This document shows positions 13,501 through 25,029 of a stretch of 64,000 nt of DNA, in pieces. The notes under the pieces are model-generated. The model was given only the letters and a program-made list of their open reading frames with translations. It was not told the origin of the DNA and searched no databases. A program made the translations under genes and the position numbers. Numbering within the stretch: the stretch's first letter is position 1; each line of letters opens with the position of its first letter. The DNA is from Paramacrobiotus metropolitanus (taxonomy: Eukaryota > Tardigrada > Eutardigrada > Parachela > Macrobiotidae), in contig NW_026570461.1 of assembly GCF_019649055.1 (NCBI RefSeq), forward strand, positions 1 to 64,000, written 5' to 3'.

Positions 13501-13812
13501 GTCCTCCGTTGTGCACCTGTTGTCCTCCGTTGTCTTGCGTTGCCCACCCGTAGTCTTGCGTTATCCACCCGTTGTCCTCCGTTGTCCACCCGTTGTCCTC
13601 CGTTGTTCACCCGTTGTCTTGCGTTATCCACCCGTTGTCCTCCGTTGTCCACCCGTTGTCCTCCGTTGTTCACCCGTTGTCTTGCGTTATCCACCCGTTG
13701 TCCTCCGTTGTCCACCCGTTGTCCTCCGTTGTTCACCCGTTGTCTTGCGTTATCCACCCGTTGTCCTCCGTTGTCCACCCGTTGTCCTCGGTTGTCCACC
13801 CGTTGCCCACCC
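10562..13812 (-). repeat. minisatellite I, GTTGTCC(A/T)CC family, about 3.25 kb
   Basis: Tandem 10- and 11-bp half units (GTTGTCCTCC, GTTGTCCACCC, GTTGTTCACCC, GTTGTCTTGC, GTTATCCACCC) are organised into a higher-order unit of about 63 bp. Because 63 is a multiple of three and the unit lacks stop codons, several frames on both strands stay open for hundreds of codons (for example a PPVVLRC-type protein on plus and a GQRVDN-type protein on minus). These are artefacts of periodicity: no start context, no splice context and both strands equally open. The same family appears in the opposite orientation at 20.77-21.66 kb. Confidence 0.95.
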
Positions 13813-13815
13813 TTT

Positions 13816-14380
13816 GTGAGAATTACAGATCTGTACTGCAGAAAAATAATTGCTGTTACAGAACAGAGACAAGCGAAACCGTTTTTTATCCTTCCAATGC
13901 TCACTATCCGACAGGGTGGGACTTGGATTTCTCGGTTCAGTTATGAAAAAGTTTAATTATGAAAGGGAATTTTTAATGTGCCTGTACTGACCATAGGTCA
14001 CTGGCGGTGACTTGGGTGTTTAGCAACACCATTGGGCGTAGACAGTCCTAATCGTGAATTGTTTAGTTCTGTAATAATTCGGCGAACAACAACTGACGAT
14101 AACAAAAACGTTCATCGTATAGTCCATAACGAGGACTTCAAAACAAGGGCATTGCAGTGGTCGAAAAAGCCGTTTGTGCGCTGCAACGTCCGGTTCGGGA
14201 GTTATTTGTGAAAAAAAATTCCAAAAGTTCAAACGCGTGGCGGTAAACCAAAACTCTCATAATGGCCGATGCTCTTCGAATTTTGCACGAAAGCACACAT
14301 TACTATGAAGGCCGTTTTGGCACAGAACTAGCTTTCCACAATTTTTTTCAAATTTCAAAATGAAGTTCAAAAATTGATCT
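13816..14380. other. repeat-derived spacer
   Basis: No gene. Positions about 14,130-14,340 resemble one arm of the long-TIR element at 36.35-37.34 kb (shared CGTTTGTGCGC, CATCCGGTTCGGGAGTTAT-like and AAATTCCAAAA segments). Confidence 0.5.
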
Positions 14381-14381
14381 A

Positions 14382-15082
14382 CAGTGAAACCCCTCGTAAC
14401 GTACACCCTTTTATGACGTTCACCCCTTTATTATGTGCATACGGCTGGGAACCGGACTGTCCGGCATATTATAACGCAGGGGCAGTTCTCTTTATAACGT
14501 TCACCCCTCTACAAGTATAACGTACACATATCATGGAACGGCAGATCATATTTAAGGTACATTCAACCCCTGCGTTACGTACAGCTGGCTAAGAACGAGA
14601 AACAAAAATTTCAAAGATAGCTCCGGCTTCCAGTTTCAAGTCTGCACAATTCCGAATCTTGCGATGCAAAACAGCGAAACGATAAAAACAGCATTTACAC
14701 ACGTAGTTGGGAACTTAACCTTTCAGTTACGGTACTGTAGCTGTTTAAAAATGGACGCGACATGTAAGCGTCAGAGTTTCTCTTTGGAGAAAAAGCTCGA
14801 AATTATTAACGCCGTTAAATCAGAGACGCTTAGTTATCGGAGTGCTGCTAAAAGGTCTGCCGGCCACTACCATTCAGGGCTGTTTGAACCACCAGAATGA
14901 TCTGGAAGCCGAACCCGAGCATAATCCGGTTGCTACACCTACACACAAATACATATGTAACTCACGCCTGGGAGGAGCGTTATTATTCGACCCTAGGGGC
15001 AGTGCCCCTACCTAACGTACACCCCTTTGTAACGTTCAGGAAGTTAGGAACGGAGGGTTTACGTATTAGACAAGTTTCACTG
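14382..15082 (+). mobile_element. internally deleted pogo/Tigger-type element
   Basis: Begins CAGTGAAACCCCTCGTAACG and ends in the inverted complement of CAGTGAAAC (CAAGTTTCACTG). It is flanked on both sides by TA (14,380-14,381 and 15,083-15,084), the Tc1/mariner target duplication. Subterminal CGTACACCCCTTT repeats occur near both ends. At 14,751-14,900 there is a short frame with KRQSFSLEKKLEIINAV, matching the N-terminal CENP-B/pogo helix-turn-helix; it stops after about 49 codons, and the DDE domain is absent. Non-autonomous deletion derivative. Confidence 0.85.
14751..14900 (+). pseudogene. remnant of pogo/Tigger transposase (HTH only)
   Basis: About 49 codons from an ATG at 14,751. 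The segment KRQSFSLEKKLEIINAV followed by SYRSAAKR matches the helix-turn-helix start of CENP-B-type transposases. The rest of the enzyme is missing, so only DNA binding could survive, if expressed at all. Confidence 0.7.
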
Positions 15083-15700
15083 TACCGGTATGGCTCTATA
15101 ATGCGGTGAGCCGGAGGGAAATCCTAAAGGAGGAACATCCCGCTTTTGTTTCCTGGATACACCTTCATGATGGCATTCAGAATAAATGGCTCAAGCACAT
15201 CGCACGTACGTAAATTTGCAATAATTTTGGTTACGGGAGTCAAGACACAGTGTACTGCGGTACCGAGATGCTCACTTATTGCTCAGTTTCGGTCACAGGC
15301 GTCTCCTTTCTTTTTAAGGTTTTATAGTTTTTGTTCTTCTCTTTGTTTCAAAAGCTGATAGTTCGCCTCGCTCTAGCCAGTCATGATAAATAGCTTCATT
15401 AATTGACGTCCAGTGATTAAGCAAACATTAAACTCCATGCGGTTGTTATAAATACATATTAACTACAAACTGGCAATTGATTGTCAGGTTGTAGCACTGT
15501 TTTTCTGGGAAAATATGAAAAAATCAAAATTTCGAGAGAAAAACATACCGCTCTGGTTTGACGTAAATCAATTGATATCTCAGATGCGAATAACTGGGCA
15601 TAAAATGTGTTTTTGCAAACTGCAAAGAATTTGCAGTCACTGGATCGACAAAAAAAAATATTTGTAATGCAAAAGTTGGCGTCTTCAGGAAGAATATTTT
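15083..15700. other. no gene seen
   Basis: AT-rich spacer between the Tigger remnant and the TTCTTAGG-type repeat. Confidence 0.4.
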
Positions 15701-16245
15701 TAGAGATTTCTTGGGTTTCTTATGGTTTTTAAATTCCTTCGGCTTCTTAGGTTTTTTAGTTCTTCTTATTTTTATTAGGTTTCCTATGGTTTCTTAATTT
15801 ATCCTCTAGTTATTTTTAGGCTAGTCTCAGGTTTTTGTTAGGTTATTTTCAGGTCATTTTTATGCTGTTGTTAGGTTATTCGTAGGTTTCTTAAATTTTT
15901 CTTGTGGTTATTGGACTTCGTACTTTGTTGATTTCCTTAATTTTTTTTGGTTATTTTCTTTTGTGTTCCGGATTAATTTTTTTGTGTTCGCGGCATGTTG
16001 AATTAACCTGGTAAAAAATGTGTCTGCTAAAAAGAACTTTTCGTCGAAACAGTATCACAGCAAAATGTTTCGGCGTCTTAACGGCGTGGTGACGAAATCT
16101 CTCGCGGCGTAATGTCCTCTGGAATGACTGTCCCGCGACGAAACGTCGCGCGGCGAGATGACCTTGCGAATTGTCTGCGATCAAAAGTAATGCGACTAGT
16201 TGTCCTCGCCGAAATGTCGCGGTGACATTTGGTTTATAAACCAAA
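15700..16245 (+). repeat. TTCTTAGG-rich repeat, copy S1
   Basis: Core of degenerate GGTTTCTTAGGTT-type units (15,710-15,910), followed by a GC-rich part with many GGCG(A)AATGTC-like words (16,060-16,240). The same two-part composition occurs in opposite orientation at 42,770-43,290 and, with different flanks, at 19,720-20,330. Confidence 0.6.
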
Positions 16246-16846
16246 TGAATCCAGGAAAGAGCAGTGGTTAGGCCGATCGAATCAGCACCAGTAAAAAATT
16301 TTTATCTGGGCAGTGGGCAGTTTTTCCTCGAGGATGTTTTTTTGAATATATAGCTTGCATAATAAAATATGTGCAAAAATATGTATCGTTTAAGTTTCCC
16401 TATTTTGCCTCCCTGCCATCAGAAGTAATACACGGGAGATGTATTTTTTGTTACTTACTAAATTTTCAGGAGTGGCTCAATCCGTACCAAACCTTGTTGC
16501 GCCTATGACTGTCTCGTTGCGTACCAAGCAACGAGCAACTGATTACCTTAACCCCGCCGCAACCGTTTGTAGTGAACAAGGCGCAACAATAGCAACACTC
16601 GTGAAATACGGCAACAGCCGCAACCGTGTGTCGGGTCTTTAATACAACTATTAACCTTTAATAAGTGTCATGGTACGAGTACAAACTATGCACCAGAACG
16701 AAACGGCGTTTACAAAAGAAACACTTTCTCTATGCCATCCTCATCGGGGATCGTACCCATTACACAAATCGCGTTTCCCCGTTGTATTTGCATAGATATT
16801 CGCTGTTCAAAAAACTCTTTCGCCCGTTTTTGGCCAGTTGAAGTCG
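16246..16846. repeat. CAACAGCCGCAACC-containing repeat, left part
   Basis: Positions about 16,540-16,640 (GCGCAACAATAGCAAC, GGCAACAGCCGCAACCGTGTG) recur at about 17,590-17,700, on the other side of the retrotransposon fragment. No gene is seen. Confidence 0.5.
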
Positions 16847-17505
16847 CTATACCGCAACCGTTTCTACTAGCTTTTTAGTACCCTCTCCATAAGGTCCGTA
16901 AATTTCGAAGGATGCAGCGACGAGATCGTATCTTGTTTGCATCCAAGCGTGTTTCGCTAGTTTCTTCCTTTCGGCGAGTTCGGCTGCGGCGCCGGCGTTC
17001 ACGGAAGTACGGTCGATATACGAGGCTGCCAGCGTGTCCACGCAGGTAACATCCACTGGCAGCGGTTTTCCGCGCTTCCATGGGATGAGGGTAATCACAT
17101 CCGGCCTCTTCTTATCTTTCAGGGATAGACCTTTTGGTTCCATTCTTGAAGAAAAGCCAGCTGATTTCAGGCCCCGGGTGAATTCCGCGCTGATTCCGTC
17201 GTGTCGTGGTAATCTCCCGGCAGACCGCTTACAGCGAAGTCCGTGCCTGCCGAACTCGTCAACCAGCCCACCACAAACGCATACGTGTGGAGTGACGATC
17301 GGTGCTCCCAGACGCAGCGCGACACTTATGCGAAAAGCGTTGTCATCTAACAGATTACCGAGGCAAGCTGCCGGTAATGCATGGATCCACAGGCCTGCTT
17401 CCGGGACTGATACCGCCTTAAGATGCGCAACTTCCTCCTGGGATGTCCGTAGTGTCGTAAGGCTTGAATACGTCTGCAGGGTTGTGGGAGTGTCCCATGC
17501 TTTTT
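16847..17505 (-). pseudogene. non-LTR retrotransposon ORF, C-terminal fragment
   Basis: One open frame of about 215 codons on minus, ending at TAG (16,849-16,847). It carries the pattern common to C-termini of many metazoan non-LTR reverse transcriptase ORFs: WIHALPAACLGNLLDD, then RLGAPIVTPHVCVCGG with a Cys/His knuckle (VCVCGG...HGLRC), KRPDVITLIPWKRGK, DVTCVDTLAASY and a final YGPYGEGTKKLV. The RT and endonuclease domains are absent, so the copy is 5'-truncated, as is usual for target-primed insertion. No frameshift within the fragment suggests it is fairly young. Confidence 0.8.
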
Positions 17506-19715
17506 GAACGTGTCGGAAAGCTTCCGGTGGAAGTTCGTCGGTGTCAGCTTCTAACTTCCAGGCGCGCGTGGCGGTGATGACAACTGGATAAAGCAGCGCA
17601 ACAACAGCAACGCCGGTTTAGTGCGGCAACAGCCGCAACTGTGTGTTGGCCTTTTAGCCCAACTGCGGAAACCGGCGCAACAACAGCAACGCCAACTGCG
17701 GTATCGTTACACAGATTTGAGAAGCTAAACTGCGGCGCCAAACGTAAAAGATATGATGGAGTAGCTCAACTACATTATGGCAGTGGCTACAATTGCAACC
17801 ACCCAAAGTATATGGGTGGCAATACTAACGAGTAACGACCTTTCTACCAGTTCACTGGCAACTTCCGGTGGATGCTGTGTCATAAAAGTGGCGATTGCCA
17901 TTGTTTAGCCACTCACACATTGCATCTTGTCGATCATAGCCGACTAAGATCACCATGCCGACACACACAAGTTGTCGCTTGTTGGCGTAAGATTCAATGC
18001 CGGTCACAACGGCAACTGGGCCATCCATAACAATTTTTGATGCCGACCGTTATGAATGCTGCTGCCATACCCATAGGCGTTGACAAATAGTTTTTGTTTT
18101 ACCATAACGTTTATTTGAGTACTGTAAAACGCTTCGAGTACACGTGTAAAACGCGTACGCGTGTAAAACGCGTTTTTGTTTCTTGCTGACCAGTGGTCAG
18201 TCAGTGCAATAATCCTGTTTTGTAGTACTCTTGAAATTCTATCTGATGGGCATTTCGAGTTTTGCTAATTGCTGTTTGCATATTTTCTAGACAATTAAAT
18301 ATGTTCTATGCTAATGACTGTCTATGCCCATTGGTGTCACCCGACACACTGGTCACCGCCGGCGATCTATGGTCAGTAGAGCCAAACAAGAAATTCTCTT
18401 TCTTAACTAAATTTTTTCATCTGGAAATCTCGATTTTGAAACAGAAACTCGCACTCCTTCGAGTACCGAGCGTTCCCGGGTTAACCAAACGGAACTCTGC
18501 TTATGCGCGGACTAGCGTAAGCCGGCTCTTTATCTCGCACCCTCATTGTAAGAAGCGAGCAACAATCGTGTTGTCCGAATAAAGAAAAAAATCGCAACCA
18601 TACTAATGATGCAGGATATACAATTTTGTTTTGAATCTACGTTTCTGATTGGAACTACAACAGTATATGTAATTCATGTGGCATCAGCCTCCATTACTGA
18701 TGTTGCTAGTGGTGTGGCGACCATCGTTTACCAGATTGTGCGGCTGTTGTAATGAAAAGGTTGGCACGACCGGGTGTTGATGCTGTTTAGTGTTTGAAAT
18801 AAAACTGGTTCATCCCGGGCTCTCAAAAGAAACCACGTATCTCACGACCTGTTTGGACCTACGTGAAACAATTGCAAGGTTGTAAGCAAGAATCTGAGCA
18901 AGAGAACGAATTTATACAAGTTGCCGCAAGCGATTACTTTCTTTTGTTACCGCAGTTATACACTTCATGAATAGGAAAACTAGCCACTAAAATGCTCAGA
19001 CATTCTTACCGCGATGAACTATAACTGAGTTCTCATCGATCCTACAAATAATGTGCTATCGCTACAGTATATATCGCTACTATAGTTGAGAACGCCGTTC
19101 AAGCACTACTCACCAAATCAAGCTCGTGCATCAGTATGCAAATGCAACGTATTCCAGCAGCACAAAGGTCAACACGATTATGTGCGCATATAATCGGTTA
19201 ACAGCGAGACGGCCATCGATATTCCATAACAATTTAACAAACTAACAGATCATAAGGTTTGGAACATAACAAAGAAAATTTTATATGCCATCCTGTGGCA
19301 TATAGAATTTTGTATGAAAATTCTATATGCCATCCTGTCCACCTTAAAACTGCAAACAGAAGTGATCTTTGTACATATATAATTCTAAAGACAGCTATTC
19401 ACACCAGGAGTGCGTTTATTAATTCGAAAACAAATTTCAAAAATCTGTTAATAACAGGGATTAACAGTTATTGAGGTATGCGATTAAAAAGGTCTTGTGC
19501 TGTTTTTTTTTTAAACGGCTGTTTATGCTGTTTTTTAAACGAGCTCTGTGCAACCACAAGTTCAAAAGAGGGATGGTGTACAGTGCACGATATACGAGCG
19601 GTGATACGCACGACCTTTTGGGTCCGCACGGCTGCGTGCACGGGCGACATCCAAATGTATACTACGCACGGATTTTTGCATATACATTTAGATACAGTGA
19701 CTGTTGAATATTTTT
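17506..19715. other. intergenic, repeat remnants
   Basis: No gene supported. 17,590-17,700 repeats the CAACAGCCGCAAC block seen before the retrotransposon fragment. 19,272-19,342 has two TATATGCCATCCTGT copies. Other frames are short and featureless. Confidence 0.4.
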
Positions 19716-20330
19716 TACGGAGTGGCCATTTTGGCGCAGCTTTTGCGGCAGAATAGCCTTTTCCTATTTTGCCGCGGTATCTGCGGCAAGTTAGCTAGTT
19801 GGCTCTTTTGCCGCACAGTGCGGCTTTTCAGCTCGTTAGTTATTTTACCGCAGTATGTTAGATAGATTTCTTAGGTATTATTCTTAAGTGATTCTTAGGT
19901 TATTCTTGCATAGTTTTTAGGTTTCTTTAACTTTCTTAAGATATTCTTTTTAGGTTGCTTTTAAGTTAGTCTCACGTTATTCTGAGATTTTATTCTCGGG
20001 TTATCAAGTTGTTCTTAGGCTTGTCCATTTGTTTTAGACTATTCTTAGGTCATTCTTCGGCTTTCTTGGATGCTTAGGTTTCTCAGTTTATTCTTCTTAG
20101 GTTGTTCTTATGCTATTCTTGGATTTCATTATTAGGTTAAAATAAAGTCGTTCTTAGGTTTTTCTGTTCGTTTAAAGTTGTTCTTAGGCTAATCTAAGAT
20201 CTTTTTCTTAGGTTTCTTAAGCATACCGGGTAACCTATGACCACAGTATGCGGCAAAATAGCCAACCCGCTATACTGCCGCATTTTGTTCTTACTGCGGC
20301 AAAATACCGTTAGCCCATTTTTTTAATTTT
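19716..20330 (+). repeat. TTCTTAGG-rich repeat, copy S2, with GCGGCAAAATAG borders
   Basis: The core 19,865-20,225 is degenerate TTCTTAGGTTATTC-like. Both borders contain GC-rich palindromic blocks with GCGGCAAAATAG and its complement CTATTTTGCCGC (19,735-19,850 and 20,250-20,320). A bounded unit rather than a simple microsatellite. Confidence 0.55.
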
Positions 20331-20770
20331 GCTTTCTAAGTTGCTGTACATATAAGTCGAGACTTTTCTTTCACCATGATTAATTTTCGAACGCTTTTAA
20401 GACCTATTTTGTGGCATGCCATAATTGAGAAAAAGTCAAAAAAATCTGTGTCTTCGGTGTGAGGCTTCTGTCAGTGTTTTAGGTGGCAGGAGTGTGGGGT
20501 GCGATTTTCATGGTTTCGAATGCGGCCTTCGCATAACCTCGCACCTTTTCTGGTTCAAATGTGGCCGTTCTTAGGCCTAGCACTTAAATGTCTGTGGTCG
20601 CCGATGCCATATCAGGGAGCAACCGATTTTCTTATTTCTGGTTTTGATACTGTTCCCAGACCACATCCACCCCGATACTCGCATCTAATCTCGTTATATG
20701 AGCTCTTACTCTGTTTTCGCCGCAATATTCCAACCGGCTTAAAAAATAATTGTGGAAGAAATTTTAGTAT

Positions 20771-21660
20771 CAACGCAAGACAACGGGTGGACAACGGAGG
20801 ACAACGGGTGGGCAACACAAGACAACGGGTGGACAACGCAATACAACGGGTGGACAACGGAAGACAACGGGTGGACAACGCAATACAACGGGTGGACAAC
20901 GCAATACAACGGGTGGACAACGCAATACAACGGGTGGACAACGGAGGACAACGGGTGGACAACCCAAGACAACGGGTGGACAACGCAAGACTACGGGTGG
21001 ACAACGCAAGACAACGGGTGGACAACGGAGGACAACGGGTGAACAACACAAGACAACGGGTGGACAACGCAAGACAACGGGTGGACAACGGAAGACAACG
21101 GGTGGACAACGCAATACAACGGGTGGACAACGCAATACAACGGGTGGACAACGCAATACAACGGGTGGACAACGGAGGACAACGGGTGGACAACCCAAGA
21201 CAACGGGTGGACAACGCAATACAACGGGTGGACAACGGAGGACAACGGGTGGACAACGCAAGACAACGGGTGGACAACGGAGGACAACGGGTGGACAACA
21301 CAAGACAACGGGTGGACAACGCAAGGCTACGGGTGGACAACGCAAGACAACGGGTGGAAAACGGAGGACAACGGGTGGGCAACACAAGACAACGGGTGGA
21401 CAACGCAATACAACGGGTGGACAACGGAAGACAACGGGTGGACAACGCAATACAACGGGTGGACAACGCAATACAACGGGTGGACAACGCAAGACAACGG
21501 GTGGACAACGGAGGACAACGAGTGGACAACGCAAGACAACGGGTGGACAACGCAATACAACGGGTTGACAACGGAGGACAACGGGTGGACAATCCAAGAC
21601 AACGGGTGGACAACGCAATACAACGGGTGGACAACGCAGGACTACGGGTGCACAACGGAG
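20771..21660 (+). repeat. minisatellite II, ACAACGGGTGG family, about 0.9 kb
   Basis: Regular 21-bp units made of ACAACGGGTGG plus ACAACGCAAT, ACAACGGAGG or ACAACGCAAG. It is the reverse complement of the 10.56-13.81 kb array family. The period equals seven codons, which keeps several frames open on both strands (QRVDNG-type on plus, PLSTRC-type on minus); these are not considered genes. Confidence 0.95.
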
Positions 21661-21824
21661 GTATTTTGTATGGGTGTACAAATTTGTATTTGCACCCATA
21701 CCACCCATTTGCACCCATTTGTGTAAAATTTGTATGGGTGCACAACGGAGGTGCCATATTGTGTAGTCCATATTATGGACTACACAAGGACATTAATCTA
21801 CACGGCAGAACTCAGTAATACCAA
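21661..21824. repeat. TTTGTATGGGTGCA inverted/direct repeat at minisatellite edge
   Basis: GTATGGGTG(T/C)ACAA occurs at 21,669 and 21,737, with CACCCATA complements between them, and GCACAACGGAGGT appears on both sides (21,650 and 21,740). Confidence 0.6.
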
Positions 21825-23050
21825 TCGTGGCGATTAAAGCGTAAGTATTTTGCTTGCACAAAACTGCTGATAATCGCTTGTATTACGGCTGTCGGTAGTA
21901 CCACACTCTGCATTATTTTGCCGATATAGCTTTATACACATGATCGTACACAAAGTATGCGGTTGTCACTGCAGCTTTGAGCTTTCACAATAAACGCCTG
22001 GCAAAAGTAAAAGTTTGCAAAGCTGGTAAATTTAGCCACCACTGCGCTGGTGCATTGTTTCGGCGTCGCAAAAAAAAATGAACGACCTCGTGCTGTTCTT
22101 CGGCAGAATCTCTAGAACAAATCGACAAACCAAAGAAAACTGCATACAGTATGCACACAGGCACACTCAGTTATCAGTAGATGATAAAACGATAAAATAT
22201 TATGATCCTGCTGCTGAACTGGAAACGATGATGAAACTTATGCAGTACTTGTAAACAAAATTTCTGCCTGCTTACAAATTTATTAATCAACCTCCACACG
22301 GCGAAATAATAACGTGCGGAGGTTCAATAATAAACTTGCAGTCCAGCAAGTAACTGTATGGACAATAGTCGCGAAATGAAGAACCAGGCATGGCCCCCAA
22401 AGTTATGTTGATCCGATTCCGCAATAATGAAAACGGTGTTCTTGTACTACATGTACACTTGCGTCTTTTATATAAATCGTACACGAACTGTTTGCATGGC
22501 TGATTGCTTAATACTGCCGATAGGGTTTTTACTTTTTTTTAATCAATTTGTATACAACTTTGCCTTGGTACATGATTCGAGGAAAATCTTTTGAAATGCG
22601 GTAGATGCGAACACAGTTTCTAACTTCCTGTCCGGACACTGATAAGATTGTACCATTGTTTAAAAAGTAACATCGCGTAAAATTATACCGTGTCATCAGT
22701 TCTGGCATAATTTTCTGTGATAGGAAAATATTGTACCGATCTGAGCAAATTATGATGCGAAGTGTTTATAGAGCAAAACAGCTATATGACCAGCTATAAT
22801 TCAATGCAGGCGACTATCATTAAACGAAGAAACCGTCTGAAGAATCACCCAGTCTTTCTAACATGCACTTGTGCTTCGGTAACCAAATTATAGATTCGCT
22901 AGCTGTAATTACAAAAGCGAGAATATATTTTATGTTTGAGAAGTCGCCGAGCCAGAAACGACCGACCAAAAAGCAAATTATAATACATTCTGAAGCACAA
23001 AGTCATGAACACGGGTACAAATATCTATATATATTTCTTTTAACATGTGT
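21825..23050 (+). repeat. R2 interspersed repeat, copy 1
   Basis: Colinear with 33,755-34,960: shared GGCGATTAAAGCG/GGTGATTAAAGCA start, CTGATAATCGC then TTATTACG, TGCCGATA then AGCTTTAT, a CTCCACACG...CGTGTGGAG-type palindrome, and GTTATGTTGATC. No coding potential in either copy. Confidence 0.6.
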
Positions 23051-25000
23051 AGTAGTGGGCTTTACTAATTAGTAATAGGAGAGAAGACATAGTGACCGAC
23101 CGTGCTGTCTGCTGGTTATTTTCTATTTCTTTGGACTGGTACCAGCGCGCAAAGGATTAAACAATCAGCGAGTAAAAATTATTACGTCATGACAAAAAGG
23201 TACGCACATTGGTTAAAAGAGAAACTGACCACTGGTAAGAAAAACCATTTCATATTTTTATTTGTTTATTTTAATCTTTTTTTTATACGGCGCGTATACA
23301 AAAATTTTTAGTTGTTAGGGTTCTTAGTTAGGGTATTGTTAGTTTTTAGTTGTTAGGGTATTTATTATGTGGGATTTATTGCGAAACAAACTAAAGCTAA
23401 AACGACACCGGAAGCAGCAACTGCATCGAGCATTGCTATCATCGAGGCAACTGCATGTAGAAGATATATGATGCTGTTACATAATGACTATGCATCTGAT
23501 ACTCAATATTGACAATTTTCAAAAAGGCAACTTGCACATAGAAACGTGCAAAAACGTGAAAGCAGCACGATGTTTTATGTGGTCTTAAAAATTAAAAAGT
23601 AGTATCAGAAAGAAAAACATCTTTGGTTTCCTAAAAAGTAATTAAGCAGGTACATCGCTTTGCTTATTGCAGAAATGCTAGGAACTGTATAGAAATGAAT
23701 GGAATGGATGTGCACATAGTGAAAATACTGCGTACTGAGTTGTTAGCACTTAACAGACGGTGCGGTTCAGTAACTGATTTTGGAAAATATTTACTTAGTA
23801 CAACGGGTGACCGAATCCGCATCGGAAGTTGAACTTTTTATCAGCCCACCGCTGACAGTTATCAGATTGAACGATTAAATAAACCAGGCAGAAAAAAGCG
23901 ATCAAGTGCAAAGTAAAGTACAAGCACAGCGTCTGCGTGATGTTACAAACGCTCCATATTTATACTGCCTTAATCGCTTGCAGGCAACGTTCTTTTTCAT
24001 TCTTGGTGTAAAATTACCGGCTAAAATATACAGAGCGGTAATATTGTTTGTATACCGCACTGCCGCGGAATTTGTTGAAATTATTTTATCAAAAAATTAT
24101 GCAATAATAATTGTGAAGCTGCTTTATCAGGCTGTTGCGCTCTTTGCCTCGTTTACTGCTCATATTTCGGCATTCCCCATCCTGCATAAAGGCACTCGTC
24201 GAGTGCTTTCTGGCGGGATGGGGTATGAAGGAATTGCATCTGCAGTTGCTTAATCCTGGATTTTTTGTGCTTGTTTGGACCCGTATTTTAAATTCGTGAA
24301 AGTTAAATAATGGCTACGAGAACTGGTTATTTTTTGTTTCTTTGGACTGCTACCATGCAGCGTGCAACGGATAAATTTGCTGCGTATGAAAATTAACACG
24401 CCGTGGCAACGAAATACGCATGTGACTTAAAAAGGAAATCCCCAATGGTGGAAAAATCCATTCGTTTTTTTTAATTTTATTTACCAGCAATGCGCCTGTT
24501 AAGTTAACTGGGTATTGTAAGTGATTTGTTTCAAAAACAAATAAAATCTACGTAACGTCACCGGAAGCAGCATTTTTTCTGAAAATTGAACGTGATATTG
24601 TACGATGTATATTGATAGGTATAACTTGCGATTTATACAAAACCGATCGCCTAAAACGCAACCGCAAAAACACGAAACGTACACCCAGTATGTATAATTC
24701 TTTTTCAATAAAATGTTTTCTCGTGATGTGTTGTTTTTCTGGTGAAACAGTACACGGTTTTTGACAGTAGAAGCTATCATCTAACTGACGCTGAATCTAA
24801 TTTTCTTTAGTGTTAACTTTTTGTGTAAAAGCTGTCGCTGACAGCTTTAACTCGCACATGGCAAGGTGTGCAAAATAGTGGAAATCAGAAATACCTGGAC
24901 ATCAAAACATCTAGGTTTCCTTCAAAAAAAACATTATAAGTAAAAATCTTTGTTAATAGCAGAAACAACTATAAATTCCACAGGACTGTATCGGACAATT
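23051..25000 (+). repeat. R1-type repeat copy 3 and spacer
   Basis: Positions 23,730-23,880 (TTAGCACTTAACAGACGGTGC) match 25,080-25,140. Positions 24,170-24,240 contain the conserved CATTCCCCATCC ... GGATGGGGTATG palindrome. The rest is AT-rich with no supported gene. Confidence 0.5.
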
Positions 25001-25029
25001 TTCGCTTTTTTTAAATAAATTTGTTGATT

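Noticed and set aside
10562-13812. CRISPR-like repeat array
   Set aside because: Units are contiguous and degenerate with no unique spacers, and the genome is eukaryotic.
10589-13956. Very long ORFs (up to about 650 codons) in minisatellite I on both strands
   Set aside because: They come from a stop-free tandem unit whose period is a multiple of three; several frames on both strands are open at once, and there is no start or splice context.
20499-21818. 439- and 381-codon ORFs over minisatellite II
   Set aside because: Same periodicity artefact (21-bp unit = 7 codons); the unique ends of the frames have no recognised domain.
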